The notes beneath the pieces were generated by a model, which worked only from the letters and a program-made list of their open reading frames with translations, was not told the origin of the DNA and searched no databases. This document shows positions 19,093-27,906 of a stretch of 64,000 nucleotides of DNA, piece after piece; positions within the stretch are counted from its first letter, which is position 1, and each line of letters begins with the position of its first letter. The position numbers and the translations under genes were made by a program. Source of the DNA: Mycoavidus cysteinexigens_B (lineage in GTDB: Bacteria; Pseudomonadota; Gammaproteobacteria; Burkholderiales; Burkholderiaceae); contig JASSUG010000007.1 of NCBI GenBank assembly GCA_031963465.1, positions 116,828-180,827 of the forward strand, in the 5' to 3' direction.

Positions 19093-20213
19093 ACTGATGT
19101 TACGCACGTTGTAGAACGGCGAGTTGTTGATAAGCAGAGCGCAAAGAATTGACATAGAGTTTGGAGCACAATGCAAAATGGTTAATGGAATGCTTCATTT
19201 TGAGACATTCGAGTTTAAAAACTGCATAGACAGCCATGAACACATGGTTGATCTGAGTGGTAGGCCGTCGGGTAGGAGATTTGGCTAAAGCGGCATTGGA
19301 TTTAAGTGATTTATGAAACACTTCGACTTTCCACCGTTTTTGGTAGATTGCCGCAGCGCTCGGTCCGTCTAGCGTTAAATCGCTGCACACCAGATTCAAA
19401 GTAGCCGTGCTGCCGTCTCGGTTTGTAAAGACTCGGCGTATGATCAAGACTTCCTGCTCGAAACCCTTGAGATAGCCGCACACCGCTTGTTGATCAGATA
19501 ATTGCAGTTCTTCTACGCGTTGGAAGCGGCCTTCTTTGCGTACGTCAAGACTTAAGGCTACGAGCCGGTTACCTTTGATCGCAGCCACAAAATCCTTCCC
19601 TTTCGCACGAATATATTCGAAGTTTTACTTTGCCGAAAACCAACTGTCCATCAGTACATAGCGAAATTTCAGCGCATTATTCACGCAGGTTTGCACCATG
19701 GCACGCAACTGCTCATTCTTGGTGACTTCCGATGCACGTTTGATCTTGCGGGTTTTAACGTCTGAAAATACCAAGGGCTTACGTACAACCTCAAATGCCA
19801 CCGGAATCGATACGTCGCCACTGCTATACAACGCATTCAGCAGATTGATGCCTTTTACGGTCCGCCCTGCAACGTGATCGTAGTGCCAACTGATTACCTC
19901 GTTTTCATCGGTACAGGGCTTTGCTTGAATGGTGTCATCAAAAATCAATACCCCATCGTCTCGCTCTATTTTGCGCACCATCCCTTTCACATGGCGCCAT
20001 AGATCTTTCGACGTATATTCTCGCTCTGATAGCCAACGCGTTACCGCGTCATGGCTTACTGCTCCATCCACCATGGCGGATAAGCCCGTCGCTGTCGCTT
20101 TACCAAAACTGCTCAACAAATAATCGCTGTATAGCTCTCACTCTTCCTTAGTCATCTCCATTCTCGGATAAGCATAAATCTAGCAATCCTACGCTACACT
20201 GCGTAACATCAGT
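19093..20213 (-). mobile_element. Degenerate IS4-type insertion sequence with intact ends and target duplication
   Basis: A perfect 14-bp terminal inverted repeat (ACTGATGTTACGCA) lies at 19093-19106 and 20200-20213. The 5-bp direct repeat TAATT flanks it at 19088-19092 and 20214-20218. The element is 1121 bp and contains one broken transposase gene. It inserted between the promoter region and the ribosome binding site of giant gene A, and is transcribed in the same direction. Confidence 0.9.
19100..20155 (-). pseudogene. IS4-family transposase interrupted by two nonsense codons
   Basis: Read from ATG 20155 the product begins MTKEE, then a TGA where a Trp codon is expected, then continues through LLSSFGKATATGLSAMVDGA. 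The catalytic region FDDT, the segment DSWFSAK, and the C-terminal Y(2)R(3)E(6)K signature YQKRWKVEVFHKSLK are present. A second in-frame TAA follows DSWFSAK at 19625-19627. Apart from these point mutations the frame is continuous, so decay is recent. The element could be mobilised only in trans. Confidence 0.88.
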
Positions 20214-20230
20214 TAATTAGAATGAATACT

Positions 20231-20330
20231 AATGGCACTACGGCCTAAAAACAAGAAAAACGTTTTTCATTTTATTATTTTTAGGTATGGGCAGTTGTTT
20301 TCAACACACGAAAAGGTCATTGCTCCCGCA
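20231..20330. repeat. Dispersed repeat R1, copy 1
   Basis: A roughly 100-bp unit containing AACAAGAAAAACGTTTTT and a following ATTTTATTATT stretch. A clearly related unit is at 27437-27540, and a short piece (AAAACGTTTTTTTATTTTATTG) is near 33698-33720. Each lies in the spacer next to a giant gene. Confidence 0.7.
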
Positions 20331-20639
20331 GCACGTTGACTACCAAAATTCCTGGAAAACAATAAATTAAGAGTATTTCTGAATCACCATGGATGGTCAG
20401 ATAGTGCACAAAAAATTAGCCGGCAACTCATGTCAAGCTCCGTTTTCGCATTCCGCAAATAAGACGCAATTCAAACCCATTAAGGCCCTAAATCGCCTGT
20501 TTACGAGCTAATTGCGGAACGGATTCTAGGCTAACTCTTTGATTTTTCTAGATCTAACGACAGCCTTTTAATCCGTCGCTAATAGGTTAGCAGTTGCTGG
20601 GCAACCTCAGACAATTCACGGTGATTTTTAGCTATTTTT

Positions 20640-20735
20640 TTGCTCCGCAAAGTCGGAGCGAGATGAGTAGACATAAGGGCTTTAAGGTGCTGAAAAGCAC
20701 AGCATTGCGGAGCAGAAAAACCAAAAATTCCACTT
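20640..20735. repeat. Dispersed inverted-repeat unit R2, copy 1
   Basis: The unit begins TTTTGCTCCGCAA and ends TTGCGGAGCAGAAAAACCAA, so its ends form an imperfect inverted repeat around about 60 bp that includes CATAAGGGCTTT. A second copy with the same ends and the same inner motif is at 27766-27855. It resembles a small non-autonomous element or a conserved structured RNA/DNA site. Confidence 0.7.
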
Positions 20736-20756
20736 AAACGCTCGATTCTTTGTCAA

Positions 20757-20885
20757 CTTGGGAAGCTGAGGTAATAGCCATTATACGACGCCCGCTTTGC
20801 CTTATGCGGTATGGATTCTAGCAGATTTTTAACCCCTGTGCTTGCTCCGCAATTCGGGCCTTGCTCCGCAATTACCCCTCACCTA
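20757..20885. repeat. 129-bp direct repeat of the tRNA-Gly locus, copy 2 (att-like)
   Basis: It is identical in length and orientation to 9571-9699, with four mismatches by eye. It holds only the 5' half of the tRNA gene (anticodon loop to 5' end), so it cannot make a tRNA. It marks the right end of an 11-kb segment that begins at the integrase remnant. Confidence 0.85.
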
Positions 20886-20955
20886 TCCACGCAAGGAAAA
20901 TTTACCGATCTGCGCGGTGAGTTTGTTCACAGCTGGGATGACCACCCACCTCACT
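20886..20955 (+). pseudogene. Short remnant resembling a phage tail-fibre/collar protein
   Basis: Directly after the 129-bp repeat the plus strand encodes TQGKFTDLRGEFVHSWDD. The LRGEFVRGWDD-like segment is characteristic of phage tail collar/fibre proteins. Only some 23 codons remain before the frame runs into the antisense of the next giant gene. The match is short, so this is a tentative trace of prophage DNA. Confidence 0.4.
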
Positions 20956-23900
20956 TTACGCTAACACAGCTCCTCGTTGTTTTAATAGCTTCTCATTCAC
21001 CTCGCTTAACCCTACTACTCCCTCTATTAATGCCTCCCTCACTGTCAAAAAATTATGCCCCATACTCCAGCTCAGTTTCGCCTTATATTTCCCTTCCTCT
21101 TTTTTCACCTCCCACTGACGAATTGACTTATCCAGGCAGCCAATACCCAAATAATGCCCGTCGGAAGTCTTTTTCCAGGCAACGCTCATCACCGCACTGC
21201 TACCTTCTATCTTCATTTGACACTCGCCCGTTTGCACATCCCACACGCGCACCGTCTTGTCTAAACTCCCTGAGGCCAACTGACCTCCGCTCGGCGAATA
21301 CGCCACGCTAACAACAGCAGAGCTATGGCCTTCTAAGGTCTGCAACAGCGCTCCGCTTGCCGCATTCCATACTCGCACGGTGCGGTCTAAACTCCCTGAG
21401 GCCAGCTGATCGCCGTTCGGCGAATACACTACGCTCCAAACATAACCTTTATGTCCTTCTAACTTATGACGCGGCGTGCCGCTTAACGCGTCCCACAGAC
21501 GGACGGTACAGTCAAAACTCCCAGACGCTACCTCTGCTCCGTTCGGCGAATACGCTACGCTCCAAACATGATCTGTATGTCCTTCTAACTTGTGACGCTG
21601 CGTGCCGCTTAACGCATCCCACAGACGGACCGTATCGTCACTACTCCCTGAGGCTAGCTCTGCTCCGCTCGGTGAACATGCCACGCTAGTAACTTCTCTG
21701 GTATGTCCTTCTAACTTGTGGCGCTGGGTGCCGCTTAACGCATCCCACAAACGGACCGTATCGTCACTACTCCCTGAGACTACTTCTGCTCCGTTCGGCG
21801 AATACGCTACGCTATTAACCTTACCTTCATGTCCTTCTAACTTGTGGTGCTGCACCCCGCTTAACGCGTCCCACAGACGGACCGTCCAGTCACCACTCCC
21901 AGACGCTATCTCTACTCCGCTCGGCGAATACGCTAGGCTAGTAACAGAATATTCAGATCCTTCTAACTTGCGACGCAGCACCCCATCTGGCACTTCCAGC
22001 AAACGAATCGTATCGTCACTACTCCCTGAGACTGCCTCTACTCCGTTCGGCGAATACGCTACGCTATTAACCCAACCTTCCTTGTGACGCCGCACTCCGC
22101 CTAACGCGTCCCACAGACGCACCGTTTTGTCATTACTCCCTGAGGATACCTCTGCTCCGTTCGGCGAATACGCTACACTATTAACAGACCCTTTATGTCC
22201 TTTTAACTTGTGACGCTGCACCCCGCTTAACGCATCCCACAGACAGACCGTACGGTCCTCACTCCCAGACGCTACCTCTGCTCCGTTAGGCGAATACGCT
22301 ACGCTATTCACCCAACCTTCATGTCCTTCTAACTTGTGACGCAACGTGCCACTTAACGCATCCCACAGACGGACTGTCTTGTCACCACTCCCAGAGGCTA
22401 GCTCTGCTCCGTTCGGCGAATACGCTACACTATTCACCTTACCTTCATGTCCTTCTAGCTTGTGACGCTGCTCTCCGCTTAACGCGTCCCACAGACGGAC
22501 CGTCTTATCACTACTCCCAGACGCTATCTCTGCTCCGTTCGGCGAATACGCTACGCTAAAAACCTTACCTTCATGTCCTTCTAACGTGTGACGCAACGAC
22601 CCGTTTAACGCATCCCACAGATGGATCATCTTATCACTACCCCCAGAGGCTAGCTCTGTTCCGTTCGGTGAATACGTTACGCTATTAACCCAACCTTTAT
22701 GCCCTTCTAACTTGTGACGCTGCACTCCGCTTAGCACGTCCCATAGACGGACCGTCTTGTCATAACTCCCTGATGCCACTTCTGCCCCACTCGGCGAATA
22801 CGCTACGCTAGTCACTTCTCTGGTATGTCCTTCTAACGTGTGGATTTTTTCCCAATCCGAAGTCGAATATACGTTGATCTTACCGTTATAAAGTCCTAAC
22901 GCACAGCTTTTCCCATCCGGTGCATACGCACACGAACTCACCCAGCTCTCTTCCTGTAGATACGGCCATTCTCCAAACTGCACCCCAGCCATATGCGCTC
23001 CACTTAAATTCACCTCCCGCAGCCATATATTACGAAGATACGATTCTCTTAAATCCGCCCCTTGTAACTGCGCTGAATCAAATACTCCGTAACTCAGATC
23101 CGCTCCAGGTACCTGGATTCCTCTTAAATCACATCCATTAAACTGCAGTCCTGCTCTCACCAATACCGTCAAAGCATTCGACGCGCCTCTTTTAACATCA
23201 TCTCGAGTCTTCGACGCTTTCACCCACGCTAAGAGAGCCTTCAGAAATACTCTATCCTCTTGCACGCGCTCTACTAAAAAACTCTGTACTGCTGGGTCTT
23301 CTACTACATTCAGTTCGTTGAATCGCGCCGATTGTTCAAATTTAAATCCGTCGTCTAGGCTTTCCCATACCGGACGTACATTTCTTATCACACCCAGTTT
23401 CTTAGAGTGCTCTACACCATGACTTTTAGCCTCCCCTCTCAGCTCTGCCCACAACGCCCGAGCGACAAAATAATCCTGTAACGATTTATGAATAAATCGA
23501 TATTGATCTCCTTGGCAGATCAACGGTGCGTTTAAACGCATCAATACGGTCATTGCATTGTCATTTCCTAAAAGCCGCTTGCGCCAGGACTGACTTGATT
23601 CAGCACGCGGCTCTTCCCAAGGATCATCCGCTGTGGCTAAATAAGTAGATACCACTTCCCCAGCTTGGTACATCTCAAGCGCTAATTTCTTACTAAAACC
23701 CATCCCACGCTCAACAAATCCCGTTTGCTCTAGGCGCCTAAACTCTCTCTTTTCTTCTGGGTTCAGTTGAATCTGCGCTAAGCGTTGTTGCGAGCGTTCA
23801 AACCAATTGTTTACAAACTCGTCATACAGGCCTATCCGCGTAAAGCGCTGACCCTTTACTCGAAGTTTTTTACTTAATTCAGGCAACACGCTCAAGGTTA

Positions 23901-25962
23901 TTTTCAGCAGAAATGGATTGCCTACCAAATCTTTTACGTCTAGCTGCTTTAGCGCTTCTTTATACTGTTCCGCACTCCATGGCCCTTCTGAGTGCGCTTT
24001 TTTATATTGATCTACATACTCTTCTATCGATTCCCCCGAAAATGGAGCCAATTGATATTCCTGGAGGGCGATGCGCTCTCCCGACGGATGGAATTTGTAT
24101 TGATAATTAGAACCTAAATATTCTGGCCGACTACTGATGATAATCTTCGCTTCTTTCCAAGCATCAAGCTGGTTATCTTTATAGAATGCTCGTTGACGAT
24201 CTTCAAGCTCGTCATAGCCATCCAAAATCAACACAAAGCGCTGCTTCTTTTGTAACGCTTCAATCTGTTCTTTCGAAAATCCCTGATTTTCAAAAAACGT
24301 TGTCACTAGATTTTGGTTCGAGCTTTTCAGACTCGACAAGGCTATAAATACAGGGATAGCTTTATTCTCCGACGCGCTGCCTTCGGTATATGCATCCCAC
24401 AAGCTCACCGCAAGCCGTCGGTTGAACGTCGATTTACCCGAACCTGCCTCACCTAGTAGTAACAGAATTTTTTTATCTGAACTCAAGTTTTCTGAGTTCA
24501 AGTACTCTTGGACTTTGCTTTCTAAATCAAATCGAGTTGAATCATGGAGTAACGTACCTTCAAGCGATACATAATTCGCCAGGGCATCTTTAATCTCTCT
24601 GTCTTGCCGCAAACCCTCTAAGTAAGCAGTTCTTAATTTCTGAATATTTTGCTGTAAGTTGCCTAATAGTCTTGCAACCAGCGAATCCACCCCAGTTTGA
24701 ATTTGAGCCAGATCACGTGATTGATCTAATAACCGCGTATCCACTTGCTGCCAGGCCGGATAAACCTGCTGCACTGTAGAAGCAAGCTGCTTGTGTAAGG
24801 CTCTCTCTATCTCGTCGAAAATGCCGTCTACTAGCTTGTTAAACTCAAGCACGCCTAGTGTTGGCTCATTCTTTAACCGGGAAATACAATCACTGTAACC
24901 TCGCCAAAATTTGTCCAGAAACGTTTTCGCCTCATCACTGCCCACTAATAGTCGCTCAATCAACTTAAACAGCACCCAGTGCCGACTTTGATTAGGATAC
25001 ACTTCTCCGCCCGCTTGGGCTTGCGCCTCAAAACGGGGAATATCCTCCATCCGAACCGTGGTCGCTGAAATAAAACGGGACAGGCAATCATCATAGCTAT
25101 TTGGGGTTAATGGAACCGGAATAATCCCATGCCCATCTTTCAGTTGCTCTGCCCGGATTTGCAAAAAGGCCATTTCCGTCAATACATGGTGAAACCCTGC
25201 CTTATATTTTTCCTCTTGCGAAAATTCTCTGATAACCTCACGGATTGCCCAGGCATTTCCTTGCTCACCGCCTTTAAGATAGGCTTCTCGATCTTTGCCA
25301 TATGCCTCTCTAAGCTTTTGACAAAAACGGTCATACTCCGGCCATTTCAAATAGCTCCCCAATACATCAGAACAACACACCAGGACCTTATCTACCGGCT
25401 TTACATCACTTCTCAACTGAGCTGGCAACAAACACAGCTGATTGGTCAAAATGTCTTCTAGCTTGCTGTCCTTTCTCAGTTCTCCCAAGGGACTTGAATA
25501 CGGCTGCCCTATCGGTGTTTGATCCGAATATAGAACAACCTGGATTTGAGATAACTTTTCGATTAAATATTTAGACGTACCAGATTCAGCCTTTCCGTGA
25601 ACCTTATTCTCGTGCGCATACACCAGAAATAGACTCGGCTTATTCGACACTTCTAAGGAGCTCAGCCTCGACAATGCCTTTTCAAACAAATAATTCACGA
25701 GCCTACCTTTTTCCTGGGCAAGCGCCGTCTGTTTGACCTTATTTAAAAAATTGAAATGCTCGGTACATAACTCGTCAAAATATTTTTTGCCCTGAAGGCT
25801 GTGATTCTTATCCAGCTCCGCTTTCGCTTTCTCTATCGCTTCTACGTATAGCTTCTTGGCTTTTTCTTCTTCTTGCATCAGCGTATACCCTCGCGCCTCT
25901 GCTAGTAAGCGTTGTGAGACAGGTACTGACGATGTCGAAACCCTTATATTGAAATTAAACAA
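20956..25962 (-). CDS. NLR-like protein: TIR/SEFIR-like - NACHT - pentapeptide - WD40 (family member B)
   Basis: The 1668-aa product has a short helical N-terminus and a TIR/SEFIR-like domain (LFLVYAHENK near 111, VVLYSDQTPIGQPY, VLVCCSDVLGSYLKW, HHVLTEMAFLQIR). The NACHT NTPase has Walker A GEAGSGKS at 504-511, Walker B LILDGYDE near 578, IISSRPEYLG and FIHKSLQDYFVAR. A pentapeptide block and about 15 WD40 blades follow. Blade units (LEGHEGKVNSVAYSPNGAE...) are conserved but less uniform than in members A and E; one blade lost its GH segment (RRHKEGWVNS). The start is TTG 25962 with AGAGGA about 5 bases upstream; member E starts the same way. An IS630-type remnant ends 67 bp upstream. Confidence 0.87.
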   Translation of the reverse strand: MFNFNIRVSTSSVPVSQRLLAEARGYTLMQEEEKAKKLYVEAIEKAKAELDKNHSLQGKKYFDELCTEHFNFLNKVKQTALAQEKGRLVNYLFEKALSRLSSLEVSNKPSLFLVYAHENKVHGKAESGTSKYLIEKLSQIQVVLYSDQTPIGQPYSSPLGELRKDSKLEDILTNQLCLLPAQLRSDVKPVDKVLVCCSDVLGSYLKWPEYDRFCQKLREAYGKDREAYLKGGEQGNAWAIREVIREFSQEEKYKAGFHHVLTEMAFLQIRAEQLKDGHGIIPVPLTPNSYDDCLSRFISATTVRMEDIPRFEAQAQAGGEVYPNQSRHWVLFKLIERLLVGSDEAKTFLDKFWRGYSDCISRLKNEPTLGVLEFNKLVDGIFDEIERALHKQLASTVQQVYPAWQQVDTRLLDQSRDLAQIQTGVDSLVARLLGNLQQNIQKLRTAYLEGLRQDREIKDALANYVSLEGTLLHDSTRFDLESKVQEYLNSENLSSDKKILLLLGEAGSGKSTFNRRLAVSLWDAYTEGSASENKAIPVFIALSSLKSSNQNLVTTFFENQGFSKEQIEALQKKQRFVLILDGYDELEDRQRAFYKDNQLDAWKEAKIIISSRPEYLGSNYQYKFHPSGERIALQEYQLAPFSGESIEEYVDQYKKAHSEGPWSAEQYKEALKQLDVKDLVGNPFLLKITLSVLPELSKKLRVKGQRFTRIGLYDEFVNNWFERSQQRLAQIQLNPEEKREFRRLEQTGFVERGMGFSKKLALEMYQAGEVVSTYLATADDPWEEPRAESSQSWRKRLLGNDNAMTVLMRLNAPLICQGDQYRFIHKSLQDYFVARALWAELRGEAKSHGVEHSKKLGVIRNVRPVWESLDDGFKFEQSARFNELNVVEDPAVQSFLVERVQEDRVFLKALLAWVKASKTRDDVKRGASNALTVLVRAGLQFNGCDLRGIQVPGADLSYGVFDSAQLQGADLRESYLRNIWLREVNLSGAHMAGVQFGEWPYLQEESWVSSCAYAPDGKSCALGLYNGKINVYSTSDWEKIHTLEGHTREVTSVAYSPSGAEVASGSYDKTVRLWDVLSGVQRHKLEGHKGWVNSVTYSPNGTELASGGSDKMIHLWDALNGSLRHTLEGHEGKVFSVAYSPNGAEIASGSSDKTVRLWDALSGEQRHKLEGHEGKVNSVAYSPNGAELASGSGDKTVRLWDALSGTLRHKLEGHEGWVNSVAYSPNGAEVASGSEDRTVCLWDALSGVQRHKLKGHKGSVNSVAYSPNGAEVSSGSNDKTVRLWDALGGVRRHKEGWVNSVAYSPNGVEAVSGSSDDTIRLLEVPDGVLRRKLEGSEYSVTSLAYSPSGVEIASGSGDWTVRLWDALSGVQHHKLEGHEGKVNSVAYSPNGAEVVSGSSDDTVRLWDALSGTQRHKLEGHTREVTSVACSPSGAELASGSSDDTVRLWDALSGTQRHKLEGHTDHVWSVAYSPNGAEVASGSFDCTVRLWDALSGTPRHKLEGHKGYVWSVVYSPNGDQLASGSLDRTVRVWNAASGALLQTLEGHSSAVVSVAYSPSGGQLASGSLDKTVRVWDVQTGECQMKIEGSSAVMSVAWKKTSDGHYLGIGCLDKSIRQWEVKKEEGKYKAKLSWSMGHNFLTVREALIEGVVGLSEVNEKLLKQRGAVLA

Positions 25963-26029
25963 TTCTTCCTCTCCACTTTATTTCGTTTTATCTTTCAGCA
26001 ACCCGCCCCAGATCCGGCGGTATCTTATA

Positions 26030-27085
26030 CTAATTCCAATTAGAAATACAATTAATTATCCACTGCCATCCGGTTATGCTTCGGAGTTTTTCTGGATCTA
26101 ATTCGAATTGTTTGAGTGCTTCGCACAAGCGATTTTCAAGAGCGTCTATGCTATCGAAAACACGATTATGAAAATATTTTTCGCGCAGCTCATCCCAAAC
26201 ATGTTCTTAAGGATTGAGTTCTGGAGAATAAGGTGGCAAGAAAATCAAGCGCAGATTCTCTGGTAGTTGTATGGTTTGGTTTTTATGCCAACCTGCGCCA
26301 TCGAGCACCATAAGAATATTTTCCTGCGGATAACGAGAAGCTACTTCATCGAGAAAAAGCTGCATGCACTCGCCATTAACATGGGGCAACATCAAAGAAT
26401 CGAAGCGTCCATCGAGCGGACTGACTGTCCCATAAGCGTAGGTATACTGGTGCGTGAGGGTCGTGCGCACTTGTGGTCGATGGGGTTTTTTATGCCAACA
26501 GGAGCGCGTATCGCTGATGCAGCCAAAACGAGCCTCATCCTGGAACATGAGCCGGGTGTCGGTCGTGTGTTCGCGAAAGCAGCGATTTCCTCTATCAGCC
26601 GATTTGGAAGTTTTTTTTCCATTCTTCCTGTATCTCAGTATCCGCTTGGGCGTGGCGTTTACGCGGAGCCAGCTTGCGCCAGCCATGACGCGCCAACATC
26701 GCGTATAGCGTTGACAGGGATAAAGTTTTGCCCAGCTTCGCTTCGACCAGCGGTTTAAGCGGTGGAATAATAACCACTCCACCTGTTGTCGCTTCGCTTA
26801 ATACCTCATCCAGTATTTCTGCTTCTCGCTCAAGGCTCGCTTTCGCGCGGTTGCGCATCCCTTGCTTACCTTGCGAGGTTTCACGTGTTCCGTTGAGAAT
26901 CTGGATAAAACGGGTGCGCAGCGTGCACGTCGCGCTCGCTGAACGACCTATGGCTTTATATCTAATCCTAACTCTAGCGGCAGCAAGACAGCTTGCGCCG
27001 CTCTTAATTCCGCCACCGTCTTGGCTTTGCATACCCTTTCTCGCGCCGCCTCTAATTCTTCCTTACCACTCGCTTTTCGGGCCAT
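26030..27085 (-). pseudogene. IS630-family transposase with frameshifts and a nonsense codon
   Basis: The N-terminus reads MARKASGKEELEAARERV. A frame change near 26965 leads to the helix-turn-helix part (STLYAMLARHGWRKLAPRKR), and a further frame change near 26600 to the DDE core (FQDEARFG, MVLDGAGWH, FLPPYSPELNP). A TAA replaces a sense codon before EHVWDELREKYFHNR. The C-terminus ends at 26030. IS630 elements can use one programmed frameshift, but several lesions plus a stop make this a pseudogene. Short complementary ends (ATACTAATT type) appear near 26028 and 27137. Confidence 0.85.
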
Positions 27086-27239
27086 ACTCTTCTCCTTAAT
27101 CGCATGACTATATTATTATTTATTTTATTCGTAATTAGTATTATCGAAAATTGATCGGCTCCATTTTATGTCAAAACTTGCTTCGGGAAGCTAGTGCTTG
27201 ACTCACCTTAATTAAAGGCAGCCCTTTCCGGGTGTTGAT

Positions 27240-27440
27240 TCAAAGAGCAGCCTCCTTAATAGCGCGCGCAGAGGAGAAATGCTTATTGGCTGTTAGGGGA
27301 TCGACGTAGGATTTAGCTTTAGGCTTTTTTGGCCCACGCCCCCGAACCCGAATACGTTGCGGGTCGACGCCAGCGCTGGCGGTAAAGATCAGCAATTTTT
27401 TGTGCGCCCATATCAGCAGGAAGATTGCTCCAAATAGATA
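27240..27440 (-). pseudogene. IS4-type transposase C-terminal fragment
   Basis: Two pieces in different frames are visible: IWSNLPADMGAQKIADLYRQRW, the region with the YxxRW motif, and the tail VRGRGPKKPKAKSYVDP ending ANKHFSSARAIKEAAL. The part with the catalytic Glu has been deleted between them. It is unrelated to the IS4-type element at 19093, judged by sequence. Confidence 0.7.
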
Positions 27441-27733
27441 CTAGTGGCACTGTTCTAGAAAAACAAGAAAAACGTTTTTTTATTTTATTATTGTTGGCTG
27501 TGGGTAGATGTTTGCTATACCCAAACAGGCCATTTCTCCCGCCTGAAATATACTCCGCGTTAGTTGCCAAGCGCCCTCACGGACGCCCTAAGGCTGATAA
27601 AACCAAATTCTTTACTGCGATTCGCTTAAATGCCGACTTGTTAGATAGATTCAAGGCAACGGGTAAGGGCTGGCAAACCCGCGTGAATGCTGCTTTGCGC
27701 CATTACTTGGCCGAGTACCCGCTTGCTCAATAA
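27425..27733 (+). CDS. BrnA-like antitoxin (DUF4415/COG3514), possibly N-terminally truncated
   Basis: The last 60 residues (FFTAIRLNADLLDRFKATGKG, then WQTRVNAALRHYLAEYP) match the ribbon-helix-helix-like C-terminus of BrnA antitoxins, which bind DNA and neutralise the BrnT RNase. The first 40 codons are hydrophobic and run through repeat R1 and the transposase remnant, so they are probably not native. A TTG at 27425 has AGGA upstream. No BrnT toxin is found nearby. It is an orphan antitoxin or remnant; expression is uncertain. Confidence 0.55.
   Translation: MLQIDTSGTVLEKQEKRFFILLLLAVGRCLLYPNRPFLPPEIYSALVAKRPHGRPKADKTKFFTAIRLNADLLDRFKATGKGWQTRVNAALRHYLAEYPLAQ
27437..27540. repeat. Dispersed repeat R1, copy 2
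   Basis: Related to 20231-20330: it shares ACAAGAAAAACGTTTTT, the ATTTTATTATT stretch and a downstream CCATTTCTCCCG-type end. It overlaps the BrnA-like frame. Confidence 0.7.
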
Positions 27734-27765
27734 GCAGATGAATTTCGCAATAATTTAAGTCGATT

Positions 27766-27855
27766 TTTTGCTCCGCAAAATTGAATCAATACGAGCAAAC
27801 ATAAGGGCTTTCGGATGCCAAAAAGCACACCATTGCGGAGCAGAAAAACCAAGAA
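27766..27855. repeat. Dispersed inverted-repeat unit R2, copy 2
   Basis: It begins TTTTTTGCTCCGCAAA and ends TTGCGGAGCAGAAAAACCAA, with an internal CATAAGGGCTTT as in copy 1 at 20640. Directly after it (27862-27890) a CTTGCTCCGCAATTC ... CCCTCACCTAC piece repeats the end of the 129-bp tRNA-Gly repeat. Confidence 0.7.
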
Positions 27856-27906
27856 TCTCTTCGCTTGCTCCGCAATTCGCCCTCACCTACCGCGTCTGCC
27901 TCTTAA

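Larger units (their letters stand above)
20219..20756. other. Intergenic region rich in dispersed repeats, no gene
   Basis: No convincing ORF lies between the IS4-type element and the 129-bp repeat. The region holds two repeats that recur between 27437 and 27860: an A/T-rich unit near 20231-20330 and an inverted-repeat unit near 20640-20735, annotated separately. Confidence 0.7.

Noticed and set aside
26030..27085. Functional IS630 transposase made by programmed frameshifting
   Set aside because: More than one frame change plus an in-frame TAA before the last catalytic residue are needed to read it, which is beyond programmed frameshifting.
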